Source of the DNA: DATMQA01 sp035566895
Lineage (GTDB): Bacteria > Verrucomicrobiota > Verrucomicrobiia > Limisphaerales > UBA8199
Assembly (NCBI GenBank): GCA_035566895.1
Contig: DATMQA010000205.1
Span: 1 to 64,000 of the forward strand
Length of the DNA stretch: 64,000 nt
Direction of reading: 5' to 3'
The position numbers and the translations under genes were made by a program. The notes under the pieces were generated by a model. The model ran no database searches and had not been told where the DNA came from. It saw only the letters and a list, made by a program, of their open reading frames with translations. Numbering within the stretch: position 1 is the first letter of the stretch; each line of letters opens with the position of its first letter. Shown here piece by piece: positions 34,855 to 41,731 of this stretch.

Positions 34855-35318
34855 AATCAATCGCCCGGCGCTGTCGCGCCGGCCTTGGCCGCTCATCCCC
34901 GCGACTGCCGGTTTCCCAAGGTCCGGTGGGCGGTCGTTGGTGAGCGGTCGCGCGCTCCCAGTTCTGTGGTCCTGTAGTCCGTGGTCCCTTCTTTTGCACC
35001 ACTTTGCACCAATTTCGCAGGGCCCCCTTTGGGTCCAGTCATCTGCAGCCCGAAGGACGGCCCGTGTTCTTTGACATCTCAATCCCTTAAATCCGCGCGA
35101 AGCACCCGCGCCATCGGGTGTCCCTGCCCGGCACTCCCCAGCCGCGGCAGGGACGCCGCGACGTAGCGCAGACTTTCAGTCTGCCGTATCGCAGATTTCC
35201 AATCTGCTCGCCTGACCACATCACGCGAGTTCCGAGTCTCGGACACGCCAGACCCCACTGCGGTCTGCCGACTACAAGTCGGCGATACAGCAGATTTGGA
35301 AATCTGCGCTACGTGTCC
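34855..35318. repeat. Composite repeat block, copy B
   Basis: The elements are those of 9131-9662 in the same order and orientation: CAATCGCCCGGCG, GGTCGTTGGTG, a short GTGGTCC run (about 34967-34990), TTTGCACCA text, TTTCGCAG with CCCCC, and TGTTCTTTGACATCT (from 35063). AAATCCGCGCGAAGCACCCG, the CAGCCGCGGCAGGG motif and GTAGCGCAGACTTTCAGTCT follow, then a hairpin cluster to 35318. It lies downstream of the 35466-36503 gene, just as copy A lies downstream of the paralogous operon. Confidence 0.85.
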
Positions 35319-35465
35319 GCTACCAGCCAGAGCTCGCGACTTCCCTGACACCCGGCCAGCTCCGGCGGGGCGCGACATTCCGCGATGGCAGCGCAACGCT
35401 AAGACTCGTACGTCGTAGTGCCGAATATCGCCCCGCTGGGGCTGGCGAAGTCCTGAGCCGGCGGT

Positions 35466-36503
35466 TCAGGACCAGGGGCCACGGCCCAGCGGCGGTGAAC
35501 GGCGGCGCGAGGCGGGGCGCAGGAACACCAGGACGAGTTCGTGGCCGGGAGGGAGTGCGTTCCGGGTGGTTTGGCCGTGACCGGTTTTGCGCAGGCCCAG
35601 GGTGTGGAGGCAGTAGTGGGCCAGGTGACGGCGGTCTGAACAGGGAGTCGGGGCGAGCGGGATGTCGCCCTGGCTGAGGATGTTCCAAAAGTCGGCGTAG
35701 GTCCAGTTGTGAAGTTTGAGCACCGGCCAGAGGGTCATGATGAGCTCGTCGAGTCTCGGGAATGGACGCTCTTCTGAGTGCGGAGCGCAGAGTGCAGAGT
35801 GGGGAAGGCCGGGACCAGGCGCTTCCGAAGGCGGGGTGGTCGAGCTCGGAGCAGGAGAACAGGCGGGCGAACCGGAGCGGAAGCGGCGACCTGCCGCACG
35901 GGGTTGGATGTAAGGCAGAACTAACGCAGGCTCGTTCATTTCCGCCATCGAGGGCTGAATCAATTGATCGCTGGCGAGGCGGCGCTTTTCCGGGTCCGGA
36001 TCGAAGCAGGCCGGTTCGTGAACCCAAAGGGCATGGGCGTTGATTTGAACCACGGCGTCCACCCAGTCGCACACTCGCTCCACGAAACGGTGCATGAGGC
36101 GTGCGGATGGGTATGAGCGGGGTGAGGGGCCGAGCGCCTCGAGGCCGAGGAACTCGCCATAGACCTGATGTTCGAGGTAAACGGCGTGCATCGCGCGGCG
36201 CAGTTGTTGGGAGACGGGGTTTTCGCTCTCGGCAAACCGGGCCAGGCAATTGAGGACCTGGTGAAAGTCCTGGTCGCGGACGGCTCCGAACACGGGCTGG
36301 AAAGCGCGCCACGCCTGGCCGGTTTGCATCGAGCGGGTGGCGGGGTCGGGATGGTTGGCGTATTCGTTGATGTCCTCGAGGAGGAGGTCCCCGAGCCAGA
36401 GTTGAATTTTGAAGGCGGCCAGGTAGAAGATGTCCTGGTGTTGTTCGGCGAGGGCGACCGCGTGGTCGGTATCTTTGATGACGGGAAGGTGCGGTAGTTG
36501 CAT
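35466..36503 (-). CDS. Unknown accessory protein, paralogue of the 10049-11365 product
   Basis: The 345-residue protein shares FYLAAFKIQLWLGDL, EYANHPDPATRSMQTGQAWR, VCDWVDAVVQINAHALWVHE, ACFDPDPEKRRLA, LWPVLKLHNWTYADFWNIL and HTLGLRKTGHGQTTRN with the earlier gene. The linker between halves is variable and Pro-rich; part of it (HSALCAPHSEER) is encoded by GAGTGCA-type heptamers at 35775-35803. There is no small coupled gene here. The family is not one I can name. Its constant association with the repeat block suggests a shared mobile or regulatory unit. Confidence 0.65.
   Translation of the reverse strand: MQLPHLPVIKDTDHAVALAEQHQDIFYLAAFKIQLWLGDLLLEDINEYANHPDPATRSMQTGQAWRAFQPVFGAVRDQDFHQVLNCLARFAESENPVSQQLRRAMHAVYLEHQVYGEFLGLEALGPSPRSYPSARLMHRFVERVCDWVDAVVQINAHALWVHEPACFDPDPEKRRLASDQLIQPSMAEMNEPALVLPYIQPRAAGRRFRSGSPACSPAPSSTTPPSEAPGPGLPHSALCAPHSEERPFPRLDELIMTLWPVLKLHNWTYADFWNILSQGDIPLAPTPCSDRRHLAHYCLHTLGLRKTGHGQTTRNALPPGHELVLVFLRPASRRRSPPLGRGPWS
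35775..35803. repeat. Heptamer array in the linker of the paralogue
   Basis: GAGTGCG, GAGCGCA, GAGTGCA and GAGTGGG repeat with a 7-bp period, in frame with the minus-strand gene. Confidence 0.75.
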
Positions 36504-36631
36504 AGAATTCAGGCGGCAAACCGGTCAGTGAGGCCGGGTTCTTGATTGATGAAGTTACGGGCCAAATGCATAGGCCAGCTTAAGAAAGCAGCATTTCGCA
36601 GGCCAATTTGGGTAAGGGGAGATGATTGAGT

Positions 36632-36766
36632 TGGACCGGAGGTGGAGTTTTGCAATCAGCGGCCAACGTGACGGGGCCGTGGCTGGTAGTGACCAATGCC
36701 CAGAGCCCCTGCACGAACCTGATCGATCCCAGGCTGCCGCGAGCGTTCTTCCGGGTGCGCCAATAG
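36632..36766 (+). pseudogene. 3' fragment of a secreted protein gene
   Basis: The frame reads WTGGGVLQSAANVTGPWLVV, then TNAQSPCTNLIDPRLPRAFF and RVRQ with a stop at 36764-36766. This is the C-terminal signature of exported Verrucomicrobial proteins. No start or upstream coding sequence remains, so a larger gene was deleted, perhaps when the adjacent unit inserted. Confidence 0.7.
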
Positions 36767-36826
36767 GGGCTTACGGGCTAAAAACCCAGCCCAAGCCGAG
36801 GACTCGCAAAAAGCAGCGCCGGCGTT

Positions 36827-38251
36827 CTACTGGCAGACTCCGCCGCTACAAATACCCGAGACACAATCTGCAGCGACCAGGCACTGTTTGCCGGTCACGC
36901 ATTTGGGACAGGTGCCGCCGCCGCAATCCACGTCGGTTTCGTTGCCATTTTTGACGCCGTCAGAGCAAGTCGGGGCCTGACACATATGGGTGATGGCGTT
37001 GCAAACTCCGGATTGGCAGTCAGCACTAACCAGGCACCCCTTGCCATTGGCGCACGGAGAGCAACTTCCTCCGCAGTCCACGTCGGTTTCCGTGCCGTTT
37101 TTGACTCCGTCGCTGCAAGTCGGTGCCTGACATGTCCCGGCAGAGCAAACATGGGATTGGCAGTCAGTAGCGACGACGCACATTTTGCCAACCGCACACG
37201 GCGGGCAGGTGCCGCCGCCGCAATCCACGTCGGTTTCCGCGCCGTCTTTGATGCCGTCAGTGCAAGTGGGGCCCGCGGGTTGGCAGGTGCCGCCGCTGCA
37301 GATTCCCGATTGGCAGTCAGTACCGACGGCGCACATTTTGCCAACTGCACACGGCGGGCAGGTGCCGCCGCCGCAATCCACATCGGTTTCGGTGCCGTTC
37401 TTGATGCCGTCAGAGCAAGTAGGCGCGGCGGGTTGTGAGCCAAAGTTCGCCCAGGGGTTGGAGTTGGTGAAGCCGGCGCCGAGGCCACCGAGGACCTGGC
37501 CATAGTCATTCGCGGCGACGATCGAGTAGTTCGACAGGGTATTACCGTAGGCGCTGTTCTTAATGAGCAAGTTCTGGGTGCCATCGACTTTGAAACCAAC
37601 GCCGATGTTTGACCCGGCATGGTTGGCTTCGATGCGGTTGCCGTTTCCCAGCACATGCAAGCCGGCGGTAGCGGGGCCGTTCCCGTTGGTTTGGCAATTA
37701 TTTCCGCTGGCAAAGCCGGCTGAGGTGAGCTGGATGCCGTCACCGGTGTTTTCCGTAGCGACGCAATCCCGGACCAGGGCGGCGAAGCCGGCGATGAGGC
37801 CATGGCTGCCGTTACGCGAGAGGCGAAGATGGTCGAATTGACCGCTGCCGGCGTTGCCGGCGTCGAGCCCGACCGCACCCCAGTTGGCGATGGTCCCGTT
37901 GTGGAGGGCGAGGTTTCGCTGGCTGGCGGGAACCAGCACGCCGGTTTGGGAACCCACTACGCCCGTGAGCGAGAAGCCGGCCAAATCAATCGAAACCCGA
38001 TCGGCCTGGACGATGATGCCATTCTGACCGGAGGCGCCGGTCAAATTGGCGGTCAGATAATACGAGCCCGGGTTGGTAATGGCGAAGGGCAGACTGGAAA
38101 TGGGAGTGCGAGGTTCGATCTGCGCCAACGTCTTCATGGTTGGCGCGGGAGCACCCGGGGGCGTTAAGGCCCCTTGTGACCAGGCCAGCAGCGGAAAGAA
38201 AAGGGCTGCCCCGAGCGTGGCCAGGACACGAACAGGAGTACGGGTCCTCAT
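36827..38251 (-). CDS. Secreted beta-helix protein with four Cys-rich repeats
   Basis: The 474-residue protein has a signal peptide ending near LAWSQG. A right-handed beta-helix part (about 80-270; VSIDLAGFSLTGVVG, LALHNGTIANWGAVGLDAG, NRIEANHAGSNIGVGFKVDG) comes next. Four tandem repeats of about 50 residues end the protein, each of the form CSDGIKNGTETDVDCGGG, CPPCAVGKMC, DCQSGICSGGTC. The Cys-rich unit is best known from myxobacterial surface proteins; here it may form a disulfide-stabilised adhesive stalk. It is separate from the neighbouring gene by 21 bp. Confidence 0.8.
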   Translation of the reverse strand: MRTRTPVRVLATLGAALFFPLLAWSQGALTPPGAPAPTMKTLAQIEPRTPISSLPFAITNPGSYYLTANLTGASGQNGIIVQADRVSIDLAGFSLTGVVGSQTGVLVPASQRNLALHNGTIANWGAVGLDAGNAGSGQFDHLRLSRNGSHGLIAGFAALVRDCVATENTGDGIQLTSAGFASGNNCQTNGNGPATAGLHVLGNGNRIEANHAGSNIGVGFKVDGTQNLLIKNSAYGNTLSNYSIVAANDYGQVLGGLGAGFTNSNPWANFGSQPAAPTCSDGIKNGTETDVDCGGGTCPPCAVGKMCAVGTDCQSGICSGGTCQPAGPTCTDGIKDGAETDVDCGGGTCPPCAVGKMCVVATDCQSHVCSAGTCQAPTCSDGVKNGTETDVDCGGSCSPCANGKGCLVSADCQSGVCNAITHMCQAPTCSDGVKNGNETDVDCGGGTCPKCVTGKQCLVAADCVSGICSGGVCQ

Positions 38252-38272
38252 ATCGATTAATTCACAAAGCGG

Positions 38273-39211
38273 TCACGGGGTCAAAGGGCGGAAGGCGCGG
38301 ACGCGGTAAAAGCGCTTCGGGGCGTTGGTATCCGAAAGGAGGCGCGTGGTGGTGGCGCCATCAGGCGAGATGATCCCTAATCCGCTGTCCAGCCACATGG
38401 CCGGCGGCTGCAAGTCCAGCGTTTTGTCGAGGTAGTAAAAACGGGTGAGGACGCTTTGCCAGGTAAAACTGGCGGCGGTCCCGCCGGGCGTGGTGTTGTA
38501 GGACGTGATCACAAGGGCGTCATTCTCGTTAGTCGGATTGGTGCCGGCCAGATACTCCTGCAGATAGGACATGCCGTCGCCGTTGGGATGAGCATTTGGA
38601 TTCACACCCAGGTGGCCGAAGTAGGTCAATTCCCACGCGTCGGGCAAGCCGTCGCTGTCCGAATCTGTCCCACGCGGGATGGTGTCAGTCTGCACGTGAG
38701 CGAAGGAGTTGCTCAATCCAATCCAGCCACAGTTGGCGCTATAAACCGAGCCGGTGAGATTCCCGGTCAGGAGATTGACGCGCGGGGCCCCGGTGCTTTC
38801 GAAATTAATCCAGCCGATGTTCGCGCCGTAGGCGTAGCCGCGCAGGTTGCCGAGGCCATCGGTGTTGACGCCGAAATCCGCGGCGGAGTTGTTTTGATAT
38901 TGGATGCCGTTGGCGGGTGAACCGCTGCCCAGGCTGATCCAGCCCACATTGGCCGCGTAGAGGTAGCCGGAGCAGACGTATTCCCCAATGACGGCGCCGG
39001 CGTTGGTATCGCCGCGCCAGTCAATCCAGCCGAAGTTGGCGCCGTAGGCAAATTTGTTGGTGGCGTTGATGGTGGAGGCCCCGGCGGCGCTGAACGCGAA
39101 ACTCGACAGGAAGAGAACCAAAGCAACCAACCCCTCACCCCAGCCTTCTCCCCTTAGGAAGGGGAGAGGGAGAACCCCTCGGCGGGTGATGCGTTCATGG
39201 TCCGAATGCAT
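38273..39211 (-). CDS. Secreted repeat protein with TSP3-like segment
   Basis: From ATG 39211 the signal region (VALVLFLSSFAFSAAGAS) follows about 30 residues, part of which (RGVLPLPFLRGEGWGEG) come from the dispersed repeat at 39130-39175; a longer start at 39292 also exists. The mature protein has repeats of the type YGANFGWIDWRG, YAANVGWISLGSG, YGANIGWINFEST, YSANCGWIGLSN. A calcium-binding-like segment (GTDSDSDGLPDAWELTYFG) and a C-terminal domain ending APKRFYRVRAFRP follow. It is probably on the cell surface. Confidence 0.75.
   Translation of the reverse strand: MHSDHERITRRGVLPLPFLRGEGWGEGLVALVLFLSSFAFSAAGASTINATNKFAYGANFGWIDWRGDTNAGAVIGEYVCSGYLYAANVGWISLGSGSPANGIQYQNNSAADFGVNTDGLGNLRGYAYGANIGWINFESTGAPRVNLLTGNLTGSVYSANCGWIGLSNSFAHVQTDTIPRGTDSDSDGLPDAWELTYFGHLGVNPNAHPNGDGMSYLQEYLAGTNPTNENDALVITSYNTTPGGTAASFTWQSVLTRFYYLDKTLDLQPPAMWLDSGLGIISPDGATTTRLLSDTNAPKRFYRVRAFRPLTP
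39130..39175. repeat. Dispersed CCCCTCACCCC palindromic repeat, second copy
   Basis: CCCCTCACCCCAGCCTTCTC and CCTTAGGAAGGGGAGAGGG are the same type as the repeat at 3268-3305. The insertion changed the start region of the secreted protein gene. Confidence 0.75.
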
Positions 39212-39390
39212 ACGAAAAAGCAAAAGTACACCCTTCAGGGGCAGAGCCGCAGGTGCCCAGAAGTGCTCGCGCGATGAGGCTCGTCGTTTCATAAACCTGG
39301 GAAATCTTCTGTATTAATACCAGTTACCCACAAAAAAAGCGAGGAATAAAACACGCGAACCGCATTTTTTCAGGGCCCTGGTTGGAAGGG

Positions 39391-39894
39391 TCAGGCGTAA
39401 CCCGGGCTGCCCGCACTCGCGGCGGTTGGCGGGTTGGCGGGTTTGGAGCCGCCGCGCAGCAGGTAAACCATCGCCGTCACGAGCAGCAGTGAGCGCACAA
39501 ACGCGAAGCCCACCGATTCGAGCAACCTAAGAGACTTACTGCCGGCGGCCAGGCCCAGAAAATCCAGGTTCAGGCAGCCACAGGAAATCTGCAGCCCGCG
39601 CGCCCACGCCTGGCCGGTGACGATGGCGAAGACGACGCACAGAACCAGGGTCCAGAGCATGGCGGCGCGCAGCCAAAACCGCGAAAGCAGCATCAGGCCG
39701 CAGAAGAATTCCAGCCATGGCACCGTGATGGCGATGAGGCGCAGGAGGAGGGCTGGGAGCGCCAGTTGGTAAGCCACCAGGCTGGTGTAGAAGTCCTGCA
39801 GGTTGGCCAGCTTGGACAAGGCGGCCCAAATGAAAATTGCGCCGAGGACCCAGCGCAGAATGTTCCGCAGGTTCAGGTCAACCGTGACAGTCAC
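39391..39894 (-). CDS. MauE/DoxX-like membrane protein
   Basis: A GTG start at 39894 overlaps the upstream stop (GTGA) and gives 167 residues with four membrane segments (RWVLGAIFIWAALSKL, LLRLIAITVPWLEFFCGLML, LWTLVLCVVFAIVTG, FVRSLLLVTAMVYLL). MauE/DoxX-type proteins support periplasmic redox maturation or quinone-linked electron transfer. It is the last gene of a three-gene operon with a DsbA-like and a rhodanese-like protein. The motif ISCGCLNLDF is the short Cys loop seen in MauE relatives. Confidence 0.82.
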   Translation of the reverse strand: MTVTVDLNLRNILRWVLGAIFIWAALSKLANLQDFYTSLVAYQLALPALLLRLIAITVPWLEFFCGLMLLSRFWLRAAMLWTLVLCVVFAIVTGQAWARGLQISCGCLNLDFLGLAAGSKSLRLLESVGFAFVRSLLLVTAMVYLLRGGSKPANPPTAASAGSPGYA

Positions 39895-40526
39895 GGCGCG
39901 CTCCCTTTCGCCACCTGGGCTTCGAATTGCCGGTACTCGGCAAACCCGCCCGGTATTTCGCGGACGTTGGTGTAACCGAGTTGCCCAGTGAGAACCGCAA
40001 CCAGTTGGTGAGATAAAGGACATTTCAGCGACCCACAATAAACGACCAGCGCGGTGTTCCTGGGGTACTTGGCGGCAAACGCGGACAAGTCCGCCGGTGG
40101 GCTGCCGGCAGGGAGCGAGACCGCCCCGGGCACATGTTCCGTCTGGTAGTACACCGCCGCCCTGGCGTCCACCAAAACGATTTGCCCGGCGGACAGCAGC
40201 TTGCTGGTTTCGGGCCAGGTGAGGCTCGGCACAGCCGGAGCGGGAGCGAGGGCAGCGGTGGCCGGTGAAGGCGCGGCTTCGGTTTCCACGCTCAGGCTCA
40301 CGGTCTCATTTTCATAGACGCTTTTGGGCCCGGCCGGAGCAGCCGGGCGGGCGGGGTCTGCCCGCGAACCGAAGGCGGGCTTCGGCGAAGCGCTAAGCGT
40401 GGCGCGCACGCCCAGCGGATTCGCGGAATTAAAGGCGAGGCCGACGACGAGGGCCGCGCCCGCGACGGCGGCCATTCGCAGGCCCAACTGGTTGCGATCA
40501 ACGCTTTGCTCCCCGGTCGTGCTCAT
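39891..40526 (-). CDS. Membrane-anchored rhodanese-like protein
   Basis: From ATG 40526 (MSTTGEQSVDRNQLGLRMAA) one membrane helix (AAVAGAALVVGLAFNS) and an Ala/Pro-rich stretch lead to a rhodanese domain (LVDARAAVYYQTEHVPGAVS). The active-site loop is VVYCGSLKCPLSHQLVAVL, with the nucleophilic Cys. It may handle sulfur or thiol groups in the periplasm together with its operon partners. It starts 10 bp after the DsbA-like stop. Confidence 0.85.
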   Translation of the reverse strand: MSTTGEQSVDRNQLGLRMAAVAGAALVVGLAFNSANPLGVRATLSASPKPAFGSRADPARPAAPAGPKSVYENETVSLSVETEAAPSPATAALAPAPAVPSLTWPETSKLLSAGQIVLVDARAAVYYQTEHVPGAVSLPAGSPPADLSAFAAKYPRNTALVVYCGSLKCPLSHQLVAVLTGQLGYTNVREIPGGFAEYRQFEAQVAKGSAP

Positions 40527-40536
40527 GAGTGGTTGA

Positions 40537-41652
40537 TTACTTCGCCGCCAACAGCTTTTGAATTTCAGCTTCGAAGGTCGCCAGCGGCTGCGCCCCGATG
40601 ATGACGAGGCCCTTGAGTTTGTCGCCGTCGGGCTTGCCCAGAACAAAGCTCGGGGTGCCGGAAATGCCGGCGGCGCTGGCCTCCAGGCCGTCTTGCTTCA
40701 GGCCGGCGTCGAGGGTTTTGGAGTCTAAACAGGTTTGGAATTTGGCCATGTCGAGCGAACCGGCCTGGGCCGCCCGAAGGATGTTGGTCAGGGAGAGATC
40801 GGCGCTCCGGGCGAAGAGCGCTTCGCGCATGGGCCAATACTTATCCTGTTGGGCAGCGCACAGGGCGGCCCGCGCGGCCGGCTCGGCATGCTGATGGAAT
40901 GACAGCGGCAGGTTGCGGCTCACCAGGCGAAGTTTACCGGTATCGACAAACTTCCGCGCCAGTTCGGGCAAGACGCTGTCATGAAACTTCTTGCAGTAAG
41001 GACATTGATAATCAGTGAACTCGACCAGGACCACTGGCGCATCGGCGCGGCCAACGCCCGGTCCGGCCAGCATGACCGTTGCGAACGTGGGCGGCGGCGG
41101 GGCCTGCGGTGCGGGGGTCTTTTGGCGTTCCAACAAGGTGTGCACCTGGTGCAGCTCCTCCAGGATCGCGTCGGCTTGCGCTGTGGTGATCGTGCGCTTG
41201 CCCGCCTCCGCCAGACTGGCGCTGAGGTTTTCCAGCGGCACATCCTCTCCCGCGCGTTGCCAGCCATGGCGGCCGTCATTGAACCAGATTTTGAGCCGTG
41301 GATTCAGCAGGAGCCGGAGTCCCGCCAGGTTCAGCGCCGGCATGCCCAAGGTCGTGTCGCCGAGCCGCGCTCCGTAGAGACCTTGCTGCACGGGAATGGC
41401 AAGCGCGTTGGACGGGTTATTCGTCGAGCCCGCAAAGGGAAAATCGCCTGACGACCAAAGAATCTCGCCGCTTTGGTTCTCGAGCACGAACATAAAGTGC
41501 CCCGTGCCGGAGAACGCCCTTCCCTCGGCGCGCAGCTTGCCTTGGTAATTGAGGACCACGTTCTCCCGGCCCAGGCTGCCAAGAGACGCGGTCGCCACGG
41601 CCAGAATGGCCACCAACTCTGCAGTACGCTTCACAACAATAAAAATCTGCAA
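40537..41652 (-). CDS. DsbA-like thioredoxin-fold protein
   Basis: The 371-residue protein has a signal region (TAELVAILAVATASLG), an N-terminal domain of about 150 residues of unknown type (LNYQGKLRAEGRAFSGTGHF) and a C-terminal DsbA/Thioredoxin_4 domain. That domain has VLVEFTDYQCPYCKKFHDSV (CPYC active site), SFHQHAEPAARAALCA and ISGTPSFVLG with the cis-Pro. It should oxidise or isomerise disulfides, or carry electrons, with the MauE-like and rhodanese-like partners. Confidence 0.87.
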   Translation of the reverse strand: MQIFIVVKRTAELVAILAVATASLGSLGRENVVLNYQGKLRAEGRAFSGTGHFMFVLENQSGEILWSSGDFPFAGSTNNPSNALAIPVQQGLYGARLGDTTLGMPALNLAGLRLLLNPRLKIWFNDGRHGWQRAGEDVPLENLSASLAEAGKRTITTAQADAILEELHQVHTLLERQKTPAPQAPPPPTFATVMLAGPGVGRADAPVVLVEFTDYQCPYCKKFHDSVLPELARKFVDTGKLRLVSRNLPLSFHQHAEPAARAALCAAQQDKYWPMREALFARSADLSLTNILRAAQAGSLDMAKFQTCLDSKTLDAGLKQDGLEASAAGISGTPSFVLGKPDGDKLKGLVIIGAQPLATFEAEIQKLLAAK

Positions 41653-41731
41653 CCTCGCAGGAGGGAGGGCTGAATTGAGGCGACATTAACACAGGGCTTA
41701 GGTCTTGGCAATCTCTGGCATCGCATCAAGC

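Noticed and set aside
35320..36519. A 399-codon minus-strand frame overlapping the paralogue
   Set aside because: It is a shifted reading of 35466-36503, rich in Arg and Pro, without the conserved blocks.
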